DNA of 64,000 nt from Nymphaea colorata (Eukaryota; Streptophyta; Magnoliopsida; Nymphaeales; Nymphaeaceae): positions 9,052,802-9,116,801 of the forward strand of contig NC_045145.1 in the NCBI RefSeq assembly GCF_008831285.2, written 5' to 3'. A model generated the notes under the pieces. That model did not search any database. It was not told where the DNA came from and saw only the letters and a list, made by a program, of their open reading frames with translations. This document shows, piece after piece, positions 34,100 through 46,600 of this stretch. The position numbers were made by a program, and so were the translations under genes. Each line of letters opens with the position of its first letter. Position 1 is the stretch's first letter.

Positions 34100-37000
34100 A
34101 TACCAACTATATGTGGGAGAATGATTAACCACGATGTCTTGTACATCTTTAACCCAAGTCACACTATCATTCACATTATCAACATAAGCAGTTGGCACTT
34201 TATGCAAGTCTAAATTGATATTACAATCATTATTACTGTCAACTACTTCTTTTCCTCAAATGTCAAACATAGCTCTAGGTCTTGCTTTAATAACAATATG
34301 TCAATCACTTTCTATCTGATCCTTTACGTAATGTTGCACTTGTGATGCTAAAATGAAATGTTCATCTTTCGTACATCAGAAGTTCATATTGATGCATTTG
34401 AATCCAAATTTAACTTGTTTAATGTCATGACCATGTAAACTAAGTATATTGTACCATTCACATTTGAATAAACAAATTTTACAGTCTCTGTACAAGTGAC
34501 CTCTATAATGTCATTGACAAATCTATAATATGCAACTTCACCAATCATGAGATTCTTATCTCTTGAACTTGAGAAACTAGAGGTTTGTGTAAAAGTATGA
34601 GCACTCCACTATTTTGGAACTTCATGTTGATTTCTTTATCCCTTGTATAAAATTGAAAGCCATTAGATATGAAGCCATTGTATTAGAACGCAATTTTTTT
34701 GAAAATTAAGACAATCATAGAATATCTTCTAGTATATGTTGACTTTGATGATCATGTTGTCGATGAATCTGTTAGATTAAAAATATCAATATTAGATGTA
34801 GTAGATTGATTAGTGGATTTCAATATCTACCAACACATATGTAATTTTGAAACCAATCTGGAAATGTTGCTTTATGAACATGTTCAATATTGTAAGGTCT
34901 TTTCAATGGCATCTCACCAATCTTAAGCGATGCCTACATAAATACATACAGGTTAGAGAGAATACAAAACATATATATAATAAATGTATAAACATATGGA
35001 TAAGCCACAATGAATACTTACACAAGATATCGTTCCACTGCCTTATGATTGAAAAATATGTATGTGTGTACTTGTTGACAAGTTAAGGTGTCTAATGTTA
35101 TCATCTTTGATGCGCCTAATGGATGACCTACTCAAGTCATGCTAGATTTATCTTCTGAATTCAGAATAACGCTTTCATTGTTCCTTTTGGACTTAATGAA
35201 TCTTGACTCAATTTCAGAAAAATATGTTGAACAAAATGTCATACACTCATCTGCTAAATATCCCTCTACGTTGGAACCTTGTGGTTGGCTCTTATTACAT
35301 ACATAACTTTTAAGTTGCAAAATGCACATACATAATAGAAGAAGAAAACATGAACCTAAATATACAAGAACAACTAACAATTATTAGAAAGTAGAATTAC
35401 ACACCTTCCAATATGATACATTTAACGATATTGCACTGACCCACCAAAACGAACCTCATAAGCTAAATAAATCATCAGATGCATCATCATGTGAAAAAAT
35501 GATGTTGGGAATATCATCTCCAATTCACACATTGTAATTACAATTTAATCTTCCATTTTGTGCACTCAATATTTGATATAGCCTTCAAACACAACTTCCT
35601 TAAAAACTCGTACAATTTAAATATTGCAAGACTGACTTTTCTTGGTAATGACCTATGTACGACCAATAGGATAAACTATTGGAGTAACACATGACAATTG
35701 TCAGTCTTGAGGTTTGTTATTTTATGCCATCTTAGTTGTATCTTTCGTGTGATGTTTGATTAATAGCCAACTGAAACTTTAATTCTTTGATACCTTGCAA
35801 AATAAATTTTCTTCTACCTTGCTCATGTTATAATAAGCTGCATAAAGTATCCACCTTTCTGAATTCTATTGATGCTACACATGAAGTGATGGAACGAAGC
35901 ATTCAAATGATCTTTGGACTTGCTTCCAATTAGACAATGTGAAAAGGATACTAATTTTCTTTCAGTTGTGCATAAACTTATCATCTCGATGCGAACAATC
36001 TCCAACTACATCATTTGTACTTTTCATTTGTGGCAGTAATTCGCTCCTTGACTTGAGAATTGAAGCCTATCTCATTTTAATAGTTCCATCAAATAAATGA
36101 TGGTTTTTTTTTTATATCCATGACTCATAGGCAACCAATGTTGATGTTCCACATAACACATTATTTTTTTGTTGTGCTCTAATCTACAACTAAAAGTTAT
36201 CCACATAGCACATTGAACATGCTAGCTTGCCTTTAGTGCTCTATGCTGATTTCTGAGCATATATTGAAAAATCATTTGTAGTCCACATCAAAGCAGCATG
36301 AAGTTGAAAGTGTTTCCTTCTATGAATATCATATGTGTGTGCCCTGGCATTTCATAGCGTTAATAATTCGTTTACAAGTGGTTGCATGAACCTCCATACC
36401 AAAAATGTTGGGTGCAATTGGTCCAGGTATATGCAATGATAATATGGTATAAGGTTGAGGTCTTAGTTTCATATGGGTTGAAACCATCGTTTGCTAAACC
36501 AAGCCGCACATTTTGAATATCTACTGTAAAAGAGGGATTCGATTCATAAAAAATCTTCCATGTCAATCCATCTGCTGAGTGTCTCAACACTCCATTTTTA
36601 ACTAAAGTTTCAAAATGTCATGTCATCTGTCGTGCAATGCCCAACATTAAGAACAATCTTTTCAATTGTGGTGTAAAAAAAAATAACGGCATCTTCATCG
36701 GTGTGTTTCTTCTTTTTTTATAATGATTGTCAGGATCTTTCCATCGTGACACCACATTTGTTGCACACATCCTTTGATGTGGACTCATTCATGCATAACA
36801 TGCACTTATTCAGACACATGTCTATCCTTTCAATATGAATCCCCCAATATGTGATGATCTTCTTGGTCTTGTACACATTCTCTCGTAACTGTACTCCATT
36901 GGGAAAAACTTCCTGTAATAGATCAAGTAACATACTGAATTTTTTGTTGCTCCATCCACATAGAATCTTAATATGAAACAAGGGAACCAAAAAACTCATT
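34100..37000 (-). pseudogene. TNP2-type CACTA transposase with DUF4218 and DUF4216, element A
   Basis: Read on the minus strand from 36,999 down. SFLVPLFHIKILCGWSNK, MLLDLLQEVFP, ERIDMCLNKCMLC and C-N-K-C-G form the TNP2 N-terminal zinc-like region. LRHSADGLTWK...NVRLGLANDGFNP (36,590-36,470) is the TNP2 signature. A degraded catalytic core follows (36.35-36.0 kb, including WNINIGCL). DUF4218 is at about 35.75-35.2 kb, with HVLLQ, SLPRKV, FLRKLC and then GSNVEGYLADECMTFCS. DUF4216 is at about 34.70-34.11 kb, with NGFQFYTRDKEINMK, VIKARP and VTWVKDVQD. Many stops and frameshifts show it is inactive. It would have cut the element ends in the nucleus. Confidence 0.82.
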
Positions 37001-37377
37001 TTTGTATGTCTAATGCAGTCAGGATAAAGTTCGTCTTCTGTCTCTTTCCTAGATAATTATTCTGGAATTATTATTTCATAATAATTATTATGGTGCCATT
37101 AAATGAGTTAGAGATTTGTGAGTTGCCCATTTTCATGTACCTGATTGTTTATGCTGAAGGAGACTCATGAGACATGTTTATTGATAATTTTAATATTTTA
37201 GTTATCAAATTTATTTTTAAATTGTAGATGGAAAGAATGGGAGAGGAAGTTGGAGATTGAGCTGGAGCTACATCACAAAATCATGATTTTTGTCTATATT
37301 TTGTTAATTATAATGTTTGTATTTATTCATGTAAACAATATATTATCAATTAAAAATTTGCAAAACTATTGAATGAT

Positions 37378-37416
<39 letters not shown>

Positions 37417-37417
37417 C
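37378..37417. repeat. (CT)n(AT)n compound microsatellite
   Basis: CT run passing into an AT run, 40 bases, close to the unsettled 5' end of CACTA element A. Confidence 0.9.
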
Positions 37418-37429
37418 CCAGCCATTTCC

Positions 37430-37712
37430 GAAAAGTGTATTGCATGAATCATTAGGAATAGCCTGGATGACCGCTCCAATGTACATGTTACATACAGACT
37501 GGATTTGAACTTTCAGGAATAGTTCTTGAAGATCGTCGCTAATAATTCTCCATTAGGAACAGTCATGACTGTTCCTAAAAGCAATTAGCAATACCACTTT
37601 TGGGAATGCTTTAAGAACAGCACCCAACCATTCCTAACTACTTTTAGGAACAGCCACATATATTTTTAGGAACAGTTTCTAGCCATTCCTAAAAGTATCA
37701 TTTGTTGTTGTG
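37430..37712. repeat. array of tttaggaacag/ccattcctaaaag words
   Basis: Within 280 bases the words aggaacag, gttcctaaaa and ccattcctaa recur about ten times in both orientations. This is the pattern of a CACTA subterminal region. The stretch ends at 37,712 with tttgttgttgtg, the complement of a possible degenerate CACTA terminus. It could be the 5' end of element A or the end of a separate non-autonomous element; its repeats differ from those at 28.9-29.3 kb. Confidence 0.5.
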
Positions 37713-40158
37713 CAACTGTGTTCATTTGCTTGCTCATTGTTGGTCATATCAATACTATTGACCAATTACAACAGCTGGGCTTTTAGCCTCCCAACAAATG
37801 CACTTTTTGTCTTTGTTTTGTGGAGTCTCGACATCATATTTTTACTTCATGCCTTTTGTTTTTTCAATTTCTTTCCCTCGCCTGGCCTTCCCTACCCTCC
37901 ATTCTCTCCAGACCCTTTCTCTCATCCTCTTTCACCACCCGCCCATTGTTAGCTGTTTGAAGTGGTTCATTTGGCTTCTCAACTGTTGATGGAGAATCTA
38001 GGTGAAGCATAATAATTAGTTCTTCAGGGACAACAGTACTCATGTCGCTTCTATGGGTTATGCAGTTCAAGCTGATGTGCATCAAGCCCTTTACTTTATG
38101 GTTTTGCCTGCATCATGTATTTTTTTCGTTTCTAGCTAGGCTTTCGAATATGTAGAATTCAACTACATATTACACTCATACATTGAAGATTAGAAAACGT
38201 GCATGATGCACAGTTCATATTTTGAATGGACAAATGTAAATTTGCTTATGTATATATATGTATAAACTTTTATGATCAAAATTTATGCACATGAAAAAGA
38301 TAATTATGCATGAAAAAAAGTTTATGGCATGGAAATTTGCACAATTGATTTGGTATATGGTGATGGAATGATAATTATGTATAAATATTATGTAACAAGG
38401 GTTTTTTTTGTAAATTTTCTTCTTATAAGATAATTCATTATAGATTAATTCTATGCTAAGAAATGAGTTAATTTGATTGCAAAAAAGTTACTTCCATATG
38501 AAACTAACATATTGAGAACAAAATAGATCCTGGATATCCTATCTTTTGCTAAGTCTCAAATAGTAGGTTTTGCATGGTGCAGGTAGTTGTCTGCTATTAG
38601 GGTATATTCTACATGAACCTAATGTTAAGACATGGAATACATGATTGAAGTTGCATTCACTAATGATTGGTACAAACAAAAGAAAAAAGACAAAATGAGT
38701 AGTTTTTTTAGCTCATACATTTTTTACATGTTTTATCTCATATTATCTTTTATTGTATCTATATTTTAGGTTGTTTGTATTTGTAGAGATAGAAAGAGCA
38801 AGAGAAAGATATAGTATTTTTATTGGCTTGGATGTTTTTTTATATATTTTATTAGGTATTTTATTTATTATACGTCGATTTTAAGTCTCTCATGTATGAG
38901 AGAAAAAAAGAGAAAGTGAATATTTTTGTTGACATATGTTTTTAATATGTTTTGAGAAATATTTTCCTTCATCATAATAAAGAGACAAAGAAAGAAATTT
39001 TATTAGTTGATATGATTTATCATGCTTTTTGAAAAGAGAGAGAGTGCAAGAGAGAGAGATGCAAAACATGTGTGTTCAAATATTTAAACAGACAACAGAG
39101 AACACAAGTTGAAAATTCTGTGTTTACAAAACAAAGATACGGTTTGGTTGTAGGAACAAGTGTTCGTAAAGCACTTGTCCTTGGAACATGTGCTCTAAAA
39201 AGCGGGAGTTCTTGCCTATGTGGACAAGCTGTAATTATGTTTAGCATTTGTTTGCTTAAACAACATGGGGTAATTGTCCAGACCCAAGCAATCCAAATAT
39301 CCAAGAGATCAAACAAAAGCTCCTTCCTCTCTCTCATTTTTTCCTCAAGCATCTTAAAGTTACCACCCTGACAAAAAGCCCCTAATCGGAAGCTCTAAAC
39401 TCAACCATGAGAGAGAGAGAGAGAGACAGATTAGAATAGTGAAGTGGTCTGGTTTGATTTTAATTCAGCAGCTCAACGGTGAAGATTACAGTGGGGTGGT
39501 GACTGATTGGACTTGAATGTGAGTTAAGCGTTGACTGTGATGAGGGAATGGCCTTAGGGGGCTCTTAACACATGGCATCTACTACATCTCGAGTAGAGGG
39601 CTGATAAGAAGGACAAGTTGATGTGGAAGGAGAAAGAAAATATGGAGCTTAGAGATGAAATATTTGGGTAGAGGGTACCATCCAGAACTGGAGCCAATTA
39701 ATATGGAAAAGTAGCACCCCTAGGGCGTGTTAGTTCTTTACAATAGCCAGTGATGGGAGACTCCCGCCTATTGATGGAATTCAGAAAATTGGCATCTCTT
39801 TGGTGAACAAATATGGCCTCTACGTGTAGTAGAGGAAAAGAGTTGTCACTTGTTACTTAGATGCAGTGGGGTAATTTATTGTTGGGACTTTGTAGTTTGA
39901 AAGTTTGGTAGAACAAGGATCTCTTAATTAGATGTTAAGAAGGAAACCACAGTGTGGGACCCAGTGAGGCACAATCCAACTTGCTCCACAACAGATATTG
40001 TTCTTGGCAATGGCTCATGCCATCGCCAATAGCACCAGAGTCGTTGCCAACAACAATATAGACAAAGATCCTCACCGTAGGGGATGATCTTGGTTGCGCT
40101 TGCCCTTTATGGAGTTGGGAAAATCATTTCATAAGGTGTTAGCCCTTGTTAATAACAT
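37713..40158. other. intergenic, no gene recognised
   Basis: AT-rich DNA with several frames of 60-110 codons on both strands, none with a motif I know. From about 39,960 to 40,100 the words ggcaatgg/ccattgcc/cgccaat recur. Similar words continue right of the solo LTR (44,500-44,575, ending ctttt gtagtg), so the LTR may have landed in another CACTA-like remnant. Confidence 0.3.
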
Positions 40159-40352
40159 CACTGTGTTAACACCTCAATTTTTTTTTCACATTAGAATTGA
40201 ACGAGTGTCAAAATTTTACAAAAGAATTGTGAAAAATTACAATTTCAAAGCCAACTTCGAATCTAAAGAAAAATTTTGATTCAGATGATGAATTTGACTC
40301 ATGACACGAATCTCAAAGCAAGATTATGAGTCCAAACTGGATCCAAATTAGG

Positions 40353-40442
40353 ATTTGGAATCCAAATCCAACTACAAATGTAATTTGGAATCCAAATCCA
40401 ATTATAAATGCCATTTGGAATCCAAATCCAATTTCAAAATTC
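40353..40442 (+). repeat. three tandem 30-bp units
   Basis: The word atttggaatccaaatccaa occurs three times at exactly 30-base spacing (starts near 40,352, 40,382 and 40,412) with small differences in the rest of the unit. It lies in the 5' part of the solo LTR. Confidence 0.9.
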
Positions 40443-41583
40443 AAATTTTGATTTAAATCTAAGCATTGGATGTAATTCGGTCTAGAATGCTATGTGGGAC
40501 CCACATGTGGGCCCCACCTAGCTCGTGTGGTCAAATGCCCCCCCCAAGAGGTCACACACCTCCCCTTTTCAAAAATATCTCATCACAATTACTTTAAAAA
40601 ATAAATTTTCAAGAAAAATGAATGAGGTCATAACTAGAAGCCTAAGAAAAGAGAGACATTTATGCCTCTCTCTCTTCCTTAACTAGATCTTCTTTAAAGA
40701 GGGATCAACCTCTAAGAAATAATAACTAGACTGATCAAACCTACTTACTTCAAGTAGGCTCAACCTTAGTGCACCTAAATATGGCGCCAAATTCAGCTGG
40801 GCTCAATCAACACGAGCTCAGTTTGGCCAAAATGGTAGGTCTATCTCACAACCCAATTAGTGGACAAAAATAGACCTTGACCAGATCGAATCCACTCTGA
40901 TTAACTCAGTCAAAGTGCAATTTAGGTCAATCAAGAGCTTTCTTAGCTCAAATTCATTGAATTACCTTAAGGTAAGTTAAACTACTTGCAAATGAGCTTT
41001 GATTTTGGTCAATTGGTCAAATTTGACCAATCTAAACGATTTTGTCATTCAATGATCAAGTTGAGATTACAGAACCTAAATTGAGATTTTATGAAAGGCA
41101 AATATACATTTGGATTTGTCAAATGCATAAATCAAATATCAAATAGATATTCAATATTTCAAACCAAAGTTTGATTCAATTGAAATCCATCTTCAATCAA
41201 GTTATGGATGAAAATACCCTTTTCGAACCAAATTTGATAGAATTTTCAATCAATAATTGAATTTTCATAATTCAATGACATTTAGGGCTTAACGGTTGGG
41301 TTTTAACCTGACAATCTCAATTTCAAACAAAGAAAAAAATAAGTAAAATACAATAAGGCAAAACCCTTGCCAAGGGCATTTTCACCCAAAATTTTGGTCA
41401 AAGTTGGGTACCTAAGTCCGAACCAAGGTAGGCTACACGAAGCCCCGCCCACCTAGCTCTTGTAAATTAGCTGGTTGTGGTCAACTAGGATCATTAAACC
41501 CTTATTTAATCAATTTTACAAGTCCCTAAAGTCTTACGTGGGTTTCCAAGGTGAGTTAAGAAGATCGTTAAACCCATCTCCTT

Positions 41584-41597
41584 CTCTATATAACCCC
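41584..41597 (+). promoter_or_regulatory. TATA box of the 4.3-kb solo LTR
   Basis: ctctatataacccc is followed by a run of C, then a short cagccaagg segment and purine-rich leader-like sequence, the usual arrangement at the U3/R junction of plant LTRs. The opposite-strand LTR at 30.6-33.6 kb has a weaker counterpart near 32,690. The promoter role is inferred from position. Confidence 0.55.
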
Positions 41598-44497
41598 CCC
41601 CCTCTCTTGGCAGCCAAGGAGGGGAATGAATTTTTGAGGTCTTCATCAAATTGCTGTAGCCAAGGAGCTAGGAGGGAGAAGCCAAAGAGGAGAAGAAAAG
41701 TTTGTCCAAGCCCTCTTCCCTCTCTCCCATTTCCTTCTTTACTTTCCCCTATTTTCTCTATCGATTTTGCTATGTTAGGGTGCTTAAGTGAAACCTTACT
41801 TAAGATTTTCATGATATGAAACTCTCTCTTCCCCACTGTAAATTTCAGCAAGTAAGCCATTCTTCTACTTGCTTTGATAAGCTTGAATCCAAGCTTGGGT
41901 TCTTGCTTACGATTGCTTGATTTAGAAAACAAGCAAGGAGGATGATCAAACATCAAGACCGACCATAAGGTAGGTGACTCTAATCCATTTTTCGTCTATT
42001 TCAGCTTCTTGCTATTATTTTAATTTATGCACTCGTGGGAAGGGTTTACTTTCATTTATTTCATGACTGAGAAAGATGTCCAGCTAGGAGAAAAGCCAGG
42101 ATCAAATGTACATGACAATGCATGACACATGCTTGAATCGATTTTTGCAAAATGAATCTATGAATCAAATTTTTGAAAAGGGCCCCAAAGCCATTACCCT
42201 TTCAAAATTAATCAACCTAAACCCATTTTTAACTCCCTACCATGAGTGAATCTCACAGTGAGAGAAAGGTTTGCTGCAATATATATAATATAAATGCCTA
42301 TGAGGACGACCACATTCTTATGAATGTGATCCACCCTTACATGGCGTAATTAAAGATGAACTGGCTTGAGTGTTCATTTGTTTTCTTTCATTCAAATTCA
42401 TTTTGATTTAAGCTTATTTTGTTTCAATTGATCAAGGATGGTAGAGGGGAATAGAAACCAGTTTTCAATCTCCCTACATAAAAAAAACCAATCATGAATC
42501 ATCATGATTCATAGATTATGTGGTTCCTCATCAAAATATTCATTTGGAGGGGTAACGTATACATATATATATTGTTATATATATGCACATGTGACCCCTT
42601 GTTAAGAGTCATGTTTCTCTTTTAAAATCAGGTTGGAACATGTTTTCAATTTGGTTTTAAGAAAAGGGGATTTTTTTTTTATTTTCATAGTACAAAATTA
42701 TGAAATCACTTTCATTTCATCTTAAAATTTGGTTAATTCCAGCAATTCATACATAAAGCATATGCAAGTTGCTGAAATTAGATCAAACTTTACAAGAATT
42801 AGTTTAAGAATGTCAAAGTTTACATATTTGAAATGTCAACTTTCAGTCACAAAGTGGCTAGGCTTTGACGAACAATAAAGAAATCTAAACCTATCCAATC
42901 GGCATCCTAAAATACTTTTTATGGACTGCTAATCTCATTCATAAGTTTTCAGATTTGTATGAGATCAATCCATCCCCTAAAATGCTGAAAAGTTTTATTT
43001 TTATTTCTCTAAAAGGAGACCAACTATTCCAAAATCGTCCAAAGAAGTTGACGCTTCCATTGGTATGAAATCTGAAATTTAAATAGGTTTGGGGAAAGAA
43101 AGTTTTCTAGGCATCGTGATCGAAAACCAACGTGCATATTTGGCATAAAGGAAATCATATTTTCGAAAGGTGCATTCCTCTTGTTGATTTAGACAATGAA
43201 CTTATAAAGAATCAAGTTAATTTACAAAGATTTCCTATCTTTATCTAAGAAACAAACTCTTTTTTGGAATCATTGTTTGCAATTTTTGGCTATTTAAATC
43301 AGCAAAAAATCTGATTTTTTTAGCTATTTTGAGACGAAAATGGATGCTATTCACGTCTCCCATCTATTCTAAATGATTTTGGCATCATTTATATGTTTTT
43401 TGTCATGTTGATAATTTTATGTTAAGTCTCAAGCCTATGGACTGCATCTCTAATTCATGTCTTTAATAACATGATAAGCACACTGAGAGAAAGACCTACA
43501 TTTTAATCAATATTTATGTGTAGGTTGTATGATGTGCGAAATTTCATATGAGTGGACTTTGATAGATTATAAGAGAGGGAAGCATGAATGTTCCAACTGT
43601 ACGAATTTTGAGAGATTATGAGAGAGTGAAAGATGTATGTTTCATATAGTTTTTCTTCTAATTTCACACATTCATACTCACTTAAAGTCAATAGCACCAC
43701 ATGCACTTTCTCAATAAATTAAGTAGTTCAAATTTGAGTTGCAAAAGGTGATCAAGTCATATTGCAACAAGAATTTGTAAACTTCACTTAACTTTCAAAG
43801 AAAACACAAGCAATGAATTTATAATCTTGGTCAAAATATGTTTAGAAAACAACATGTTTTCTAACAATTTGGAACCTATGTTTCATCAAAAGAATACCTA
43901 ATCAATCCCAAGTTTCTAATATGTTAGACCAAATCACACGATTTGTCAAAGGAGAATTCAAAATCAATTTTGCCTGCTCAGGTAACTTAGCCATTTTCTC
44001 AAAAATTGATCATAAGACGATCACAATTTCAACCCAAAAATTATCTTGAGTTCACAACAAAGAACAAAATTTCAAAATCCCCAATTAAAACCACTTTCAA
44101 GAATCATCTATTTCAAAACAAATGACACAGCAAAGTTTTTCAAATCAACTTGAAAACCCTCCAATCTTCAAATAACTTAAAAAAAAAACAATCGTTTTCC
44201 AAGGAATTTATTTTCAAAACAAGTTCAAATCACTTGTTCAAAATAAACTTTTGATTCTTGAAATCCAAAGCCTCTATGCATAAGCATATAGGATTTGCAC
44301 CGATAATTTGTACATGATCTAAATAAGTCTTTAGTCCTTGGCCCAATTACCCCTGTTAAAGGTGGCAGGAATGGTTGGACCAAGTATCGACGGGCAGACC
44401 CCTTTTTTTGAAATTTTTCCTCAAAACCCAATATTTGTACATTTTTGCTGATTCACATTCGATGCTCCCGAGGACGGGGTGGGGTGTGAACACATTG

Positions 44498-46050
44498 GCA
44501 CGGCCTCCCACATTATTGCAAGGATGGAAGTCACTGGCAATATTGTCTATAGTGGTGGAACGTAATCTTTTGTAGTGGATTTTGTCACTGCTGTAGGTCT
44601 TTCCATTTTTTAAAAACTTAATGCTTCTTATGTTGTAGGTACATCTTTTTTTTTATTTAAAATAAATTAATTTTCACATATATAGTCAGAATTTACACAG
44701 GTTAGTAGTTCACAATCAAATTCTGGTAATACTAGAAATAAATGGATATTATTTGATCATTAAATAAGAGGCATTAATAACATGAAAATTTCAAATAAAG
44801 TAATAACAAATTGAATTCACATAAAGGCACATCTACTAAATAAAAAGTGACTATTGTCACTGTATGATCTGTTCATAGCATGACTTAAGATCTAACTGTT
44901 TCTGACCAATCAACAAGCAGAATGTTATACTTGGAGTACTTAAATCCCTATGATTAACAGTAGGATGTAATTTTGGAGATGGAAGGTAATAGTTAAGACA
45001 TTTGGAAAAAGAAGGGAAAAGCTATAAAAGGAGCTGAGTTAAATAAACAAGTGAAATAACTTAAAAGAGATGAATTTAGATAAAGCAAAAAATAAACATA
45101 AAATATGAATGGATTTTAAAATGGAAAAAATGTCAAAAAAAGACTAGCTACTGCACCTTCATGTAAGCATAAACACATGAAAAAAAATGTAAACAAAGAA
45201 CTTTAACTATAGTGCCTTCACGTAAGCATAAATAGTACCAGCTTCAGATGGTGCTAGTAGGGATCCCTTTCAGGTAAAGCTCCCTTCTTTAGATGTGTAT
45301 AATATAGAAATGCCAGTTGAAGGCTCCAGGCTTATCACCTGCAATAGGGAGATGTTGGGAAAGCCTGATAATAAAAACTGTCCTTTACGTGTGAAAGTTT
45401 GTAATAAAGGTATTTTTACCTCTTGAGAAGTTAGTTTATCCAGATATATATTTGTTGATCTTAACGAGTTTGCATGAGCCGCAGTCGCAACATGTTTTCT
45501 AGCATGTAATTAGGTTTCAATCTGCAAAAAGGATTCCATTAGGTTGTTTGAACTAAGGAAGAAGTTTCTAGAGATAGCTTCACATGACCAATGCTTACAT
45601 ACATCTGGAGAACTAATTTACTAATGCAGATCGACAATAAAAAATACAATGGCCATGTGAATGTTGAGATTAAAAAAAATGGTATTAATGATTAACATTT
45701 TTGGTAACATCAAATGTGACAAATTGCTCTCGCCAATAAAGAATTATGAAAGCATATTATTGCTTACATTTTCTTTGCAAAATGCAACAGCCCTTTGAGC
45801 ACACACTTCCACACTCCATCCATTTAGAGAGAAGGATGCCATAACTCGTAACTACGATGACATTCGTGCACTTGCTCCTCGCTAGACAGGTTAGTAACTT
45901 CCTAGTTGTTAACAACCTGTAGTTCTCCACGTTTGATGACAAGGAAGTAGCAATTGACGTCAACTTCACTGCACTTTGTATTAATGATAATAGGGCTAAG
46001 ATAAGAGGATAAAATGATGCAATCAATAAGACATCACAGCAGAAGATAAT
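44498..46050. other. intergenic, no gene recognised
   Basis: A CACTA-like end (ctttt gtagtg, ending 44,575) is the only element signal. An imperfect repeat of a 'ccttcatgtaagcataaa' type word occurs at about 45,158 and 45,210. A minus-strand frame of 89 codons at 45,757-46,026 has no recognised domain. Confidence 0.3.
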
Positions 46051-46059
46051 CTATTATAT

Positions 46060-46600
46060 TCGTTCATTCTGCTGCCACGCAGGATGTCAATAACAAGCTC
46101 CCAAACACATGGGTTCCATCATATATATTGAGCCCATTTTGTAAACGATTCCTCACTCTGCTCATTAATTGAAGGAAATGCTCTGTTCTCACTAAGTCTA
46201 CACATCGCTATATGGTATCAGAGCAACGGAGGGCATCCACGGCTACACCAACGCTTCATCTTCCACTCAAAAATTTCCCTAGAATCAAACTTTCCCTTAG
46301 CTACTTTATAGGCTAATCATATAAAAGTCCAATGGCCTTCAAGATTTTTGTAAGTCCATCTACAATATTTCTTTTCATATGGATCCAAGAGTCTTTTGAT
46401 TGCGCCCTATGCTGATGACCAATTTGTTAGGACCAAGAATGTTGCAAAAGCTTCGTTCTGCTACCAACAGCTGATGCAAGGGGATATGTAGCTTGAGGAG
46501 GGATTTGAGGCATGCTACTAGTGGTTGACAGTAATTGGTAAAGTCCGAACACATTATACGCAAGATAGCAGCAACAATGTTTATATTGAACATGAAAGGG
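46060..46600 (+). mobile_element. Ty1/copia fragment: end of 5' LTR, primer binding site and start of gag
   Basis: tggtatcagagc at 46,213-46,224 is the classic primer binding site complementary to initiator methionine tRNA. Sequence before it (gaaggaaatgctctgttctc) resembles the end of a copia LTR. After it the plus-strand reading is gag-like only in general terms and soon hits stops. No protease, integrase or RT follows in this orientation, so this is a truncated remnant. Confidence 0.5.
46213..46224 (+). promoter_or_regulatory. retrotransposon primer binding site (initiator tRNA-Met)
   Basis: Exact 12-base string tggtatcagagc, complementary to the 3' end of plant initiator tRNA-Met, placed a few bases after a plausible LTR end. 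Confidence 0.65.

Larger units (their letters stand above)
28894..37000 (-). mobile_element. CACTA (En/Spm-type) transposon A, decayed, with a solo LTR inside
   Basis: Minus-strand CACTA element. Its 3' end is at 28,894, where cattacaaaaaagg is a one-base variant of the cactacaaaaaa terminus of element B. The next 30 bases also align with B's 3' end. Reading inward there are subterminal tactgacgg repeats (28.9-29.3 kb), a TNPA-like second gene (29.6-30.4 kb), a solo LTR (30,612-33,641), and a TNP2 transposase with DUF4216, DUF4218 and N-terminal parts (34.1-37.0 kb). The gene order TNP2 then TNPA-like on the element strand is usual for CACTA elements. The 5' end is not settled. A candidate at 37,712 (cacaacaacaaa on the minus strand) gives no matching 3-bp duplication and its subterminal repeats differ. 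All genes carry stops. Confidence 0.8.
40164..44492 (+). mobile_element. solo LTR (Ty3/gypsy, probably Tekay/Del-like), 4.3 kb
   Basis: It starts tgttaacacctcaattttt and ends ggggtggggtgtgaaca, typical of long plant gypsy LTRs. Flanks are cactg (40,159-40,163) and cattg (44,493-44,497), a 5-bp target duplication with one C-to-T difference. Inside are a 30-bp tandem repeat near the left end, a promoter at 41.58 kb followed by a purine-rich leader, and a 'ttacccctgttaaaggtggcagg' type block near 44,350 shared with the LTR at 30,612-33,641. No gag, protease, integrase or RT motif is present between the ends and no second LTR was seen, so it reads as a solo LTR left by recombination between two LTRs. 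Open frames within it (41,475-41,819 plus, 41,534-41,956 minus) are not known proteins. Confidence 0.65.

Noticed and set aside
37701-37712. tttgttgttgtg as the certain 5' terminus of CACTA element A
   Set aside because: The 3-bp flanks (ttg at 28,891 and caa at 37,713) do not match and the subterminal words differ, so I left the 5' end open.
40353-40442. Three regularly spaced repeats, CRISPR-like at first sight
   Set aside because: The 30-base period is a continuous tandem repeat without unique spacers, in plant DNA inside an LTR.
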